DNA of 47,344 nt from a virus: positions 1 through 47,344 of the IMG/VR virus record IMGVR_UViG_3300003654_000037; one strand, 5' to 3'. Below the pieces are notes generated by a model that saw nothing but the letters and a program-made list of their open reading frames with translations, made no database searches and had not been told where the DNA came from. This document shows, piece after piece, positions 41,862-47,041 of the stretch (within the stretch, counting starts at the first letter, position 1; each line of letters opens with the position of its first letter). The position numbers were made by a program, and so were the translations under genes.

Positions 41862-42035
41862 ATGAACAATAAAATAGTTATTGAGAGCATACTTGCATCA
41901 GATGCAAAGGCTCTCACGCAAATGCAACAAAAAATCAATACCTGGATTACAACAGGGTTGTTGATTAAATATGAATTACATACAACATCAGACCGTGTTG
42001 TGTTTAATATTTGTATGAAGAAAGAGGCTTCATAG
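41862..42035 (+). CDS. Early small protein, unknown (below usual length cut-off)
   Basis: 57 aa: starts MNNKIVIESILASDAKALTQ and continues with QKINTWITTGLLIKYELHTT and ICMKKEAS. The promoter copy 6, the CCCTAA leader and a terminator that overlaps its stop codon make it a full cassette like its neighbours, which supports it despite the short length. It is helix-rich, then beta. Unrecognised. Confidence 0.6.
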   Translation: MNNKIVIESILASDAKALTQMQQKINTWITTGLLIKYELHTTSDRVVFNICMKKEAS

Positions 42036-42045
42036 CCTTTTTCTT
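42018..42045 (+). terminator. Terminator overlapping the 57-aa gene stop
   Basis: A 12-bp stem, AAGAAAGAGGCT/AGCCTTTTTCTT (one wobble), loop TCAT, continuing ATTACT. The stop TAG lies at the loop. Confidence 0.75.
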
Positions 42046-42057
42046 ATTACTACTTGC

Positions 42058-42076
42058 ATAACACTCTTTATAATTA
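42058..42076 (+). promoter_or_regulatory. Early promoter motif, copy 7
   Basis: ATAACACTCTTTATAATTA, then leader AAACCCTAAAACTTAAAC and ATG at 42108. Confidence 0.75.
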
Positions 42077-42107
42077 AATTAATATAAACCCTAAAACTTA
42101 AACAAAA

Positions 42108-42398
42108 ATGATAACATTAACTCTTACAGAAGAACAACTAACAGCAGGTCTTCAAGTTCATTTAAATAGTATATTAGATGAAAAGAATTACAATAATCCA
42201 ATCAAATCTCTATTGGAGAAACAAATTGGTGGTAGTTATACAAGAGGTATACTCACTGATGAAATTGACCAAGCCATAACCCTAAAAACAAGAGAAATAA
42301 TGGCTTCTCCTGAATTTAATACAATGTTAGGACTTGCAATAGTTCAACAAATGGCTAAAATTCAAGTTGAGAAAATGGAGAAAAAGAATAAATATTGA
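42108..42398 (+). CDS. Early small protein, unknown
   Basis: 96 aa, mainly helical: MITLTLTEEQLTAGLQVHLN, then NNPIKSLLEKQIGGSYTRGI, and AIVQQMAKIQVEKMEKKNKY at the end. The amphipathic C-terminal helix may be a partner-binding or dimerising element. One-gene cassette with promoter copy 7 and a terminator of 10 bp. No known family. Confidence 0.6.
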   Translation: MITLTLTEEQLTAGLQVHLNSILDEKNYNNPIKSLLEKQIGGSYTRGILTDEIDQAITLKTREIMASPEFNTMLGLAIVQQMAKIQVEKMEKKNKY

Positions 42399-42402
42399 TT
42401 AA

Positions 42403-42432
42403 AACAAGAACCGTAATGGTTCTTGTTATTTA
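42403..42432 (+). terminator. Terminator after the 96-aa gene
   Basis: Perfect 10-bp stem AACAAGAACC/GGTTCTTGTT, loop GTAAT, followed by ATTTAAAC; the T-run is weak. Confidence 0.7.
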
Positions 42433-42452
42433 AACTACTTCACCTCTCCCCT

Positions 42453-42471
42453 ATAACACTCATTATAATTG
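42453..42471 (+). promoter_or_regulatory. Early promoter motif, copy 8 (upstream-box subclass)
   Basis: ATAACACTCATTATAATTG. The bases just upstream (TTCACCTCTCCCCT) resemble those before copies 14 and 15. No gene with a normal start follows within 170 bp, so this copy may drive an RNA. Confidence 0.7.
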
Positions 42472-42592
42472 TTAAGATAAATCTTAACAACTTACTCGGT
42501 CCAAAGGTAATCAGGACAAATGTTTGATACAATGTCATTACATCCTTATCTTATTAGAAAACACAAGACTAAGTCTTGTGGTATTCTAATCC
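42472..42592 (+). ncRNA. Candidate structured RNA downstream of early promoter copy 8
   Basis: The unit starts with a perfect hairpin (GTTAAGA TAAA TCTTAAC), contains a possible GTCC/GGAC pairing, and ends in a two-part hairpin at 42553-42590 (ATTAGAA/TTCTAAT enclosing CACAAGAC/GTCTTGTG). One 27-codon frame (MFDTMSLHPY...) overlaps the last hairpin and lacks the CCYTAA leader of coding cassettes. I favour an RNA, but a small peptide is not excluded. Confidence 0.5.
42553..42590 (+). terminator. Two-part hairpin ending the candidate RNA
   Basis: Outer 7-bp and inner 8-bp stems (ATTAGAA/TTCTAAT, CACAAGAC/GTCTTGTG), loop TAA. There is no T-run, so it is a weak terminator or a structural RNA element. 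Confidence 0.45.
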
Positions 42593-42599
42593 TATTAAA

Positions 42600-42618
42600 A
42601 TAACACTGTTTATATTTA
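42600..42618 (+). promoter_or_regulatory. Early promoter motif, copy 9
   Basis: ATAACACTGTTTATATTTA; G replaces C at position 9, as in copy 12. Leader TTAATCCTTAATACATAA follows, then ATG at 42650. Confidence 0.75.
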
Positions 42619-42649
42619 AATTAATATTAATCCTTAATACATAAATAAA

Positions 42650-42856
42650 ATGAACAAAATAGATAATAATGCTGAATTATGGTTGCATCAAACACAAAGA
42701 ATTATTAAAATATATTCTTCCAAACAAGCAACCAAAGAAAACCTGTTGTGGTTAGATAAGTGTTTACTTATAGTAAAGCGAAATGATATTTATTGGTTGG
42801 GTAATGATAGTCCTTATAGTATTTATTACCAAATTAAAAAAAGACCGTGTGCCTGA
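42650..42856 (+). CDS. Early small protein interrupted by a probable frameshift at an A7 run
   Basis: 68 aa as read: MNKIDNNAELWLHQTQRIIK, then LLWLDKCLLIVKRNDIYWLG and a short end KKRPCA. At 42836-42842 there is an A7 run; if one A is skipped, the frame continues DRVPEWLYVTSGEFNT to a TAG at 42891-42893, giving a natural-looking end and about 79 aa, like the neighbouring genes. The stop in the zero frame (42854-42856) is therefore probably caused by a one-base insertion, slippage or a sequencing error. Function unknown. Confidence 0.55.
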   Translation: MNKIDNNAELWLHQTQRIIKIYSSKQATKENLLWLDKCLLIVKRNDIYWLGNDSPYSIYYQIKKRPCA

Positions 42857-42893
42857 ATGGTTGTATGTAACATCAGGAGAATTCAACACATAG
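42836..42893 (+). other. Probable frameshift and displaced 3' end of the preceding gene
   Basis: The A7 run (42836-42842) is followed in another frame by DRVPEWLYVTSGEFNT and TAG. The peptide composition (Trp, Pro, Glu, aromatic strand) looks coding, unlike a random shadow frame of this AT-rich DNA. The intergenic tail up to the terminator at 42949 carries nothing else recognisable. Confidence 0.5.
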
Positions 42894-42948
42894 CATACTG
42901 CTTAAACCTGCAACACGGTAAAGTAAGGTTAACTTAATCCTTGCAAAG

Positions 42949-42976
42949 AGAACTGAAGAAATTCAGTTCTTTTTTA
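42949..42976 (+). terminator. Terminator after the frameshifted gene
   Basis: AGAACTGAA/TTCAGTTCT, loop GAAA, then TTTTTTATA. Confidence 0.9.
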
Positions 42977-42983
42977 TACTTAC

Positions 42984-43002
42984 ATAACACTCTTTACATT
43001 TA
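42984..43002 (+). promoter_or_regulatory. Early promoter motif, copy 10
   Basis: ATAACACTCTTTACATTTA (C at position 14), then TTAACCCCTAAACCC and ATG at 43032. Confidence 0.72.
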
Positions 43003-43031
43003 ATATAATATTAACCCCTAAACCCATCATT

Positions 43032-43265
43032 ATGCAAACAACATTAGAACTACCTGATATCATCAATGCTATTAGCACTGATAATCAAAAAGAACGTTCA
43101 TGTCTTATACAAGTCATCAGTGACTTAGGTAAGGCTATGAATATGAAACCATTAACTACAAATCAATTGGACGAATTTTGTGATATGTCTATTGAAAGAT
43201 TAGAAGTCTTTATAGAACAAGGAGAAAATGCCTATAGGCTTTATCTAACTTATAAGAGATTTTAA
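43032..43265 (+). CDS. Early small protein, unknown
   Basis: 77 aa, helical throughout: MQTTLELPDIINAISTDNQK, then CLIQVISDLGKAMNMKPLTT and FCDMSIERLEVFIEQGENAY. The pattern of short amphipathic helices could be a small helical bundle or helix-turn-helix-like, but no motif is firm. One-gene cassette. Confidence 0.6.
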   Translation: MQTTLELPDIINAISTDNQKERSCLIQVISDLGKAMNMKPLTTNQLDEFCDMSIERLEVFIEQGENAYRLYLTYKRF

Positions 43266-43270
43266 CAAAG

Positions 43271-43292
43271 AACAGGAGAAATCCTGTTTTTT
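43271..43292 (+). terminator. Terminator after the 77-aa gene
   Basis: AACAGGA/TCCTGTT with GAAA tetraloop, then TTTT; nearly the same stem as at 41789-41818. Confidence 0.88.
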
Positions 43293-43303
43293 AAACTTTA
43301 AAC

Positions 43304-43322
43304 ATAACACTCTTTATATCTG
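43304..43322 (+). promoter_or_regulatory. Early promoter motif, copy 11
   Basis: ATAACACTCTTTATATCTG, then TTAACCCCTAAAACTTAAAT and ATG at 43354. Confidence 0.73.
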
Positions 43323-43353
43323 AATTAATATTAACCCCTAAAACTTAAATAAA

Positions 43354-43611
43354 ATGGAAACAACTGTATTGTACACTGAACAACTTCAAATAGAACTTGG
43401 CTTTGTTAAAAAACTAAAAGGACAACATTGGCATTATGCTGCAATAGGAGGAGATATTGCTGATTACATTAAACACGGTGTTGCTAATAATGCTTATGAA
43501 ATTGTTCGTGAGGGCAGATATGCAGGTAAACCTCTTGTTATACTTAAAGAGGAAAGTAGATTTGAAACACTTTTATATCTTGACTCTTTTGATGTTTGGT
43601 TTGCTATTTAA
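43354..43611 (+). CDS. Early small protein, unknown
   Basis: 85 aa: METTVLYTEQLQIELGFVKK, QHWHYAAIGGDIADYIKHGV, YAGKPLVILKEESRF and a final strand. Alpha/beta with conserved-looking His and Gly. The reading frame has promoter copy 11 and the CCCCTAA leader, and a 12-bp terminator right after the stop. A second frame at 43457-43696 on the same strand is a shadow. Unrecognised. Confidence 0.6.
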   Translation: METTVLYTEQLQIELGFVKKLKGQHWHYAAIGGDIADYIKHGVANNAYEIVREGRYAGKPLVILKEESRFETLLYLDSFDVWFAI

Positions 43612-43614
43612 TAG

Positions 43615-43645
43615 AAAACAAGAACCTGTAATGGGTTCTTGTTTT
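43615..43645 (+). terminator. Terminator after the 85-aa gene
   Basis: 12-bp stem AAAACAAGAACC/GGTTCTTGTTTT, loop TGTAATG. The poly-T end of the stem is followed by AAAAA. Confidence 0.82.
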
Positions 43646-43651
43646 AAAAAC

Positions 43652-43670
43652 ATAACACTGTTTATATTTA
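43652..43670 (+). promoter_or_regulatory. Early promoter motif, copy 12
   Basis: ATAACACTGTTTATATTTA, the same as copy 9, then TTAACCCTTAATACTTAAAA and ATG at 43701. Confidence 0.75.
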
Positions 43671-43700
43671 AATTAATATTAACCCTTAATACTTAAAACT

Positions 43701-44120
43701 ATGTCTTATTTAGGATATGAATACAAAAAAGAATTGTCAATACTTGTCTCCCGATTGACTCTTAAATTTAATAAAGAAATCAAATTGCATTTCTTTGGAG
43801 AAACTGTCATTAACAATACAAAGTGTTTAGAAGGATTCACTTTTACAGAAGGTAATTGTGATATTGAAGAGTACGAATCATTAATTGTAGATTTAAAATG
43901 TATTTTTCTTAACAAGAAAGACACACATACTAAATCTGAAATATGTTTTATTATATGCAGTGAACCTGAAATAGTTCAGGAGTGGTATGATATGATGTAT
44001 GAGGGTAATGTAGCAATGTCTATTATTAGAAAATTTGGAGAAAGAATATCAAGAGAAACCGTTGGGTATCTTGAGTACAAAAAAGAAATGGAATCAAAAA
44101 TCACTCATCATTATGTGTAA
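43701..44120 (+). CDS. Early protein, unknown
   Basis: 139 aa: MSYLGYEYKKELSILVSRLT, then a beta-rich middle (EIKLHFFGETVINNTKCLEG, FTFTEGNCDIEEYE, LKCIFLNKKDTHTK) and ICFIICSEPEIVQEWYDMMY, ending helical and basic. Five Cys lie in or near strands. It is the second-longest array gene. No enzyme motif is recognised. One-gene cassette with promoter copy 12 and a following terminator. Confidence 0.62.
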   Translation: MSYLGYEYKKELSILVSRLTLKFNKEIKLHFFGETVINNTKCLEGFTFTEGNCDIEEYESLIVDLKCIFLNKKDTHTKSEICFIICSEPEIVQEWYDMMYEGNVAMSIIRKFGERISRETVGYLEYKKEMESKITHHYV

Positions 44121-44122
44121 TT

Positions 44123-44150
44123 AAGAACGGGAGAAAACTCCTGTTCTTTT
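44123..44150 (+). terminator. Terminator after the 139-aa gene
   Basis: AAGAACGGGAG/CTCCTGTTCTT (one wobble), loop AAAA, then TT before ACATAACACT. Confidence 0.82.
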
Positions 44151-44152
44151 AC

Positions 44153-44171
44153 ATAACACTCTTTATATTTA
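44153..44171 (+). promoter_or_regulatory. Early promoter motif, copy 13
   Basis: ATAACACTCTTTATATTTA, only 2 bp after the preceding terminator, then CTAATCCTTAAACCTATG. Confidence 0.75.
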
Positions 44172-44194
44172 AATTAATACTAATCCTTAAACCT

Positions 44195-44506
44195 ATGAAA
44201 TCAAATCCGTGGTATTACTATGAAGGTACTACCTTAATCAAAAAAGAGAAACCTTGTATGCCTGATAATTTAGTGCATATCATTACTTGGCAAGGTTGTT
44301 ACAAAGTAGTTGACGTATATATTGACCACTTCACTGTTATAAAACAAAGAACAGAGTACAAAATTCCGTGGAACCATTTCATATGTTTGAAAGGAGAAGG
44401 TAAAAGTGATACTACTTTGTTGAAACGTTATATTAAAACAACGTTGTGTAAAATTAACGTGTTAGCATATGAACTAACAAATGTATTACAAGACCTACGA
44501 AAGTAG
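44195..44506 (+). CDS. Early protein, unknown
   Basis: 103 aa: MKSNPWYYYEGTTLIKKEKP, VHIITWQGCYKVVDVYIDHF, then TEYKIPWNHFICLKGEGKSD and a basic helical end (LKRYIKTTLCKINVLAYEL). Rich in Trp, Tyr and Lys; it could bind nucleic acid or a sugar, but this cannot be told from the sequence. One-gene cassette whose terminator overlaps the stop codon. Confidence 0.6.
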   Translation: MKSNPWYYYEGTTLIKKEKPCMPDNLVHIITWQGCYKVVDVYIDHFTVIKQRTEYKIPWNHFICLKGEGKSDTTLLKRYIKTTLCKINVLAYELTNVLQDLRK

Positions 44507-44517
44507 GTTTTGTTTTA
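44489..44517 (+). terminator. Terminator overlapping the 103-aa gene stop
   Basis: CAAGACCTAC/GTAGGTTTTG (one wobble) with GAAA tetraloop, then TTTTATAT. The stop TAG is in the stem. Confidence 0.8.
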
Positions 44518-44539
44518 TATCCTAATTTACCTTTCTCCT

Positions 44540-44558
44540 ATAACACTGATTATCAGTG
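44540..44558 (+). promoter_or_regulatory. Early promoter motif, copy 14 (with palindrome)
   Basis: ATAACACTGATTATCAGTG. Positions 44544-44558 form a perfect palindrome, CACTGAT-T-ATCAGTG, overlapping the promoter core. The upstream box TTTACCTTTCTCCT matches that of copy 15. It drives the 82-aa gene. Confidence 0.7.
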
Positions 44559-44597
44559 ATATATTATTTTCAATATTAATCCCTTAAACCCATCATT

Positions 44598-44846
44598 ATG
44601 AAAGTATTTGACTCATCTCTTACAGATAGAGATACTAAACGAAAAAGAATCTACCTTACAGGTCAAGGAGATGTAAAATTAGCAAAGATAATTGCTTTTA
44701 AAGATATGCTTATTGATAAACAATATGAACAATCTAAACAAGTAATTATTACTCCATTTTATAGACCTCTTACTAATAAGGTTGGATATGACCGTCAAAG
44801 ACAAGAGTATGAAGATGCCTTAAAACAAGGATATGTTTTTGATTAA
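44598..44846 (+). CDS. Early small protein, unknown
   Basis: 82 aa: MKVFDSSLTDRDTKRKRIYL, TGQGDVKLAKIIAFKDMLID, VIITPFYRPLTNKVGYDRQR, EYEDALKQGYVFD. The N-terminus is basic and strand-rich, and the C-terminal region has Tyr-rich helices. The long leader (44559-44597) ends in TTAATCCCTTAAACCC. One-gene cassette driven by promoter copy 14. Unrecognised. Confidence 0.6.
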   Translation: MKVFDSSLTDRDTKRKRIYLTGQGDVKLAKIIAFKDMLIDKQYEQSKQVIITPFYRPLTNKVGYDRQRQEYEDALKQGYVFD

Positions 44847-44853
44847 ATCATTA

Positions 44854-44900
44854 GGGACGGGAGTTAGAACTGTAATGGTTCTTTCTCTTGTTCTTTTTTA
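44854..44900 (+). terminator. Composite terminator after the 82-aa gene
   Basis: An inner stem AGAAC/GTTCT with loop TGTAATG sits inside an outer stem ACGGGAG/CTCTTGT. It looks like the stem type at 44123-44150 with an insert resembling the one at 43615-43645. TTCTTTTTT follows. Confidence 0.65.
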
Positions 44901-44922
44901 AATCCTAATTCACCTTTCTTCT

Positions 44923-44941
44923 ATAACACTGATTACCTGTG
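44923..44941 (+). promoter_or_regulatory. Early promoter motif, copy 15
   Basis: ATAACACTGATTACCTGTG. Last copy in the window. It has the upstream box TTCACCTTTCTTCT and a long leader (44942-45030) with repeated CAATTA and AACAGTTT runs before the 158-aa gene. Confidence 0.68.
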
Positions 44942-45030
44942 TAACGATTTTCAAACAGTTTAACAGTTTACCGTTTCAACAATTACACAATTAAACAATT
45001 AATCAATTAACCAAAAAAACCAAAAACACA

Positions 45031-45507
45031 ATGAAAAAAGTAAAAATTGTATTTACAGGGGTTTACGTGAAGTTCACACCTGCAACAGAAACAACGTCAG
45101 CAACACGTAAAGTGCTATACAACTATGTAGTTGTAGACGGAGATATTGCACAGTACAGTGCTGATAAAGAGGCAAGTGGTCACTTATCATTACAAGACAC
45201 AGGAGAGTACACTGATGCTCCACGTTATGTTAGTAGAAAAAACCTACAACAAGAAAATGAACTTACCCGTATTCAGAAAAAGGACGGTACATTTGACTGG
45301 TACACTGATGATATTGAGGCAATGTTAATGTCATCAGAGGTAAACGAAATGTCAGATGCAGGTAAACAAGCACACGGTCAAAAAGAAGTTGCAGATGCAA
45401 CTGCACGTGTAAAAGCAACTGCAAAACTACACCGTGACCTTAAAGCAAAAGAGTTTGCTGATGCAGAGTTGTTTAAAAAACAGAACCCTGATTTAAAGGA
45501 ATCATAG
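45031..45507 (+). CDS. Early protein, unknown, last of the cassette array
   Basis: 158 aa. The N-terminal half is beta-rich (VKIVFTGVYVKFTPATETTS, ATRKVLYNYVVVDGDI), then acidic, with EMSDAGKQAHGQKEVADATA leading to a long Ala/Lys-rich helix (ARVKATAKLHRDLKAKEF). G+C-richer codons (for example CGT, CAC, GCA) than the neighbouring genes suggest high expression. The leader is A/C-rich (CCAAAAAAACCAAAAACACA). I do not recognise a family; ssDNA- or RNA-binding would be compatible but is not shown. Confidence 0.65.
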   Translation: MKKVKIVFTGVYVKFTPATETTSATRKVLYNYVVVDGDIAQYSADKEASGHLSLQDTGEYTDAPRYVSRKNLQQENELTRIQKKDGTFDWYTDDIEAMLMSSEVNEMSDAGKQAHGQKEVADATARVKATAKLHRDLKAKEFADAELFKKQNPDLKES

Positions 45508-45515
45508 TTCAAATT

Positions 45516-45547
45516 ACAGAGGAGGGAGTAATCCTCCTCTGTTTTTT
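45516..45547 (+). terminator. Terminator closing the cassette array
   Basis: Perfect 10-bp stem ACAGAGGAGG/CCTCCTCTGT, loop GAGTAAT, then TTTTTTAA. Confidence 0.92.
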
Positions 45548-45568
45548 AATTACATTACTGTGTATGAA

Positions 45569-45660
45569 ACAACAACAACAACAACAACAAAAACAACAAC
45601 AAAAACAACAACAAAAACAACAACAACAACAAAAACAACAACAACAACAACAACAACAAC
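45569..45660 (+). repeat. CAA/AAA triplet tract
   Basis: About 90 bp of CAA triplets with AAA at regular interruptions, so the plus strand is only A and C. Read as codons it would be Gln/Lys after an ATG at 45564, but the frame then degrades into unlikely sequence, so it is treated as DNA, not protein. Confidence 0.8.
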
Positions 45661-45729
45661 GATACCTTACTACGTGTTACGTACTGTGTTTTTGTCACAT
45701 TACTACGTATTCCTGTGTATATAACTTCG

Positions 45730-45793
45730 GCTGGGTAACTGGACTAAGCCTTACTGGATATTTTTACCCTGCTGGGTAATTGGACTAAGTCTT
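45730..45793. repeat. Direct repeat with 40-bp spacing
   Basis: GCTGGGTAACTGGACTAAGC at about 45730 and GCTGGGTAATTGGACTAAGT at about 45771 differ at two positions. The second lies next to a TTACCC-TGCT-GGGTAA hairpin. Confidence 0.7.
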
Positions 45794-45895
45794 GTTGAAA
45801 TTTATATGGATGTTCAGAGGTAGTAGTGAAAAATTTAGGTCTTGATACCATTGGGTTTAGTCAACTATGACCACCGTGTGGAGACCTGAATTAAT

Positions 45896-45931
45896 TTCTA
45901 CTGATTTTTCTACTGATTTCTCTACTGATTT
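45896..45931. repeat. Triplicated TCTACTGATTT
   Basis: Three copies of (T)CTACTGATT(T) at a 12-bp period, iteron-like. Confidence 0.6.
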
Positions 45932-46159
45932 ATAGATTAAGTGTGGATATTGGTTACTATATAGGTTATTTGTGTAGGCTTATATATACACTCTACTACA
46001 AACCCACAGTTAGTATACACTGTTAACCTTTATGGTTAGATGTGTTCTTTTAGTAGAGAATATATAGCCAACCCAGTATAATGTATTGGTAATGAGTTGG
46101 TTACAGAATGAAATGGAGGTTACTTGAAGTATTACTTTAGGTAATGTAGTGTAATGTGT

Positions 46160-46168
46160 TGATAATCA
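46160..46168. promoter_or_regulatory. Palindromic TGATAATCA site
   Basis: TGATAATCA, a 9-bp odd palindrome that recurs at 46671-46679 and 46865-46877 (TCTGATAATCAGA) and, as TGATTATCA, in promoter copy 14 (44547-44555). Possible operator. Confidence 0.35.
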
Positions 46169-46314
46169 GGAGGTTATGAGTGGTTAATTCACTCCATTCC
46201 CTCTTATTCTCATCCATTTTCCTCATTTTTGGGTATATAAAAGAGATTTCCTGGTCACAATCATATAGCTAAAAGAGTAAACAACGTATTAATCTCACCT
46301 TAAATTATAACAAC

Positions 46315-46641
46315 ATGATACATAAAAATCACAACAACATGATACAAACATATATTTACTTAGACAAAACATCATCTTTGTATAAAAACTTAAAGAAAAG
46401 GGGTATTATAGATGCTTTTGGTGAGTCATTATTCATCTGGTTAAAATATAAGCCTTCTATTGGAGAGTTAATTTCAATTGATGCTTGTACTATTGATGGG
46501 GAGTGTAAGTTAAAAACATTTTTAACTAATAGACATAAGAGTATAATACTTAGGATTACTGATTTATGTCAAGAGCGTATGTATAATTCAGATATTGATG
46601 TTCTACGTCTTAAGTGTTATGAGGATATTTTTATTAGATGA
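46315..46641 (+). CDS. Early small protein, unknown
   Basis: 108 aa from ATG 46315 (MIHKNHNNMIQTYIYLDKTS); the Met at 46339 is an equally possible start, since both ATGs are preceded by ACAAC. It is helical at the start, with GIIDAFGESLFIWLKYKPSI then ELISIDACTIDGECKL and a basic end (ITDLCQERMYNSDIDVL). The leader carries ATCTCACCTTAAAT, the second leader type of this region. Function unknown. Confidence 0.6.
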   Translation: MIHKNHNNMIQTYIYLDKTSSLYKNLKKRGIIDAFGESLFIWLKYKPSIGELISIDACTIDGECKLKTFLTNRHKSIILRITDLCQERMYNSDIDVLRLKCYEDIFIR

Positions 46642-46648
46642 GAAAACT

Positions 46649-46692
46649 AATAGCAACCAAGGCACCATACTGATAATCAATTAGTTACATAA
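46649..46692 (+). repeat. 44-bp direct repeat, copy A
   Basis: Matches 46845-46888 at 33 of 44 positions by hand alignment, including blocks CTGATAATCA and AGTTACATAA. It lies just before the 34-aa gene and may be its promoter or operator. Confidence 0.5.
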
Positions 46693-46716
46693 TTTCACCT
46701 TAAATCTCATATTTAT

Positions 46717-46821
46717 ATGAAGAAGCATATTAACTTCATTATCATTCTTGTTATTTCTTTTATTGTTATTGCTTATGTCTATTCTCTTTATGGTTGGGAG
46801 TCTATATATATGAGGAGATAG
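46717..46821 (+). CDS. 34-aa single-pass membrane peptide
   Basis: MKKHINFIIILVISFIVIAY followed by VYSLYGWESIYMRR. A basic start, about 17 hydrophobic residues (Ile/Val/Phe) and a polar aromatic/basic end make one membrane segment with N-inside topology likely. The leader TTTCACCTTAAATCTCAT with ATG 9-14 bp later matches the leader before the 108-aa gene. It could be a small host-membrane modulator; nothing proves it. Confidence 0.5.
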   Translation: MKKHINFIIILVISFIVIAYVYSLYGWESIYMRR

Positions 46822-47041
46822 AGTTAGTTCTTTTGTAGTAGAATAATAGTATCCGAGGCCGATGTCTGATAATCAGATAGTTACATAAAACAAGGTTGTA
46901 GGTTTGAGTCAAAAACCTTCTAGTGCAGCTAAACTTTGAATTGCTGTATGAAAACCATTTGTTATTTTAACAAATGCCATTGTTCATTGAGTAGGGTATT
47001 TTCCTACTATCCAAATAACTTCATCTTAAGTTGCAACTTAT
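46822..47041 (+). ncRNA. Candidate structured non-coding RNA region
   Basis: No ORF of note. Hairpins: TCTGAT-A-ATCAGA (46865-46877), AGGTTT/AAACCT with loop GAGTCAA (900-918 of 46 kb), CATTTGTT/AACAAATG with 5-nt loop (46956-46976) and AGTAGG/CCTACT with 7-nt loop (46990-47008). The segment ends in a TTCATCTTAAGTTGC leader and a 15-codon micro-ORF at 47042-47089 (MKSYERSVEKPIHWG), which I do not call a gene. The stacked stems suggest a folded RNA. Confidence 0.4.
46845..46888 (+). repeat. 44-bp direct repeat, copy B
   Basis: Second copy of the 46649-46692 element; here the TGATAATCA core is extended to the perfect palindrome TCTGATAATCAGA. Confidence 0.5.

Larger units (their letters stand above)
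45548..46314. other. Long non-coding region with CAA tract, direct repeats and hairpins
   Basis: About 770 bp with no convincing ORF. It holds a CAA/AAA tract (45569-45660), two copies of GCTGGGTAA(C/T)TGGACTAAG (about 45730 and 45771), a TTACCC/GGGTAA hairpin, AGGTCT/AGACCT inverted repeats (45837-45887), three TCTACTGATTT-type repeats (about 45896-45931), and a TGATAATCA site (46160). Further along it is rich in GTAATG/GGTTA words. It has the look of an origin or control region; no ATAACACT promoter is present. Confidence 0.55.

Noticed and set aside
40389-45547. CRISPR array suggested by a repeated element at many places
   Set aside because: The repeat is 19 bp, spacing is 140-550 bp and irregular, and the intervals contain genes and terminators; it is a promoter family.
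45564-45779. 71-aa Gln/Lys-rich ORF from the CAA tract
   Set aside because: No leader element or promoter motif; after the repeat the frame has atypical composition and crosses a direct repeat, so it is probably non-coding DNA.
46845-46930. tRNA-like gene (GGTTTGAGTC resembling a T-loop)
   Set aside because: No acceptor stem, D-arm or anticodon arm could be paired around it, so only a hairpin is reported.
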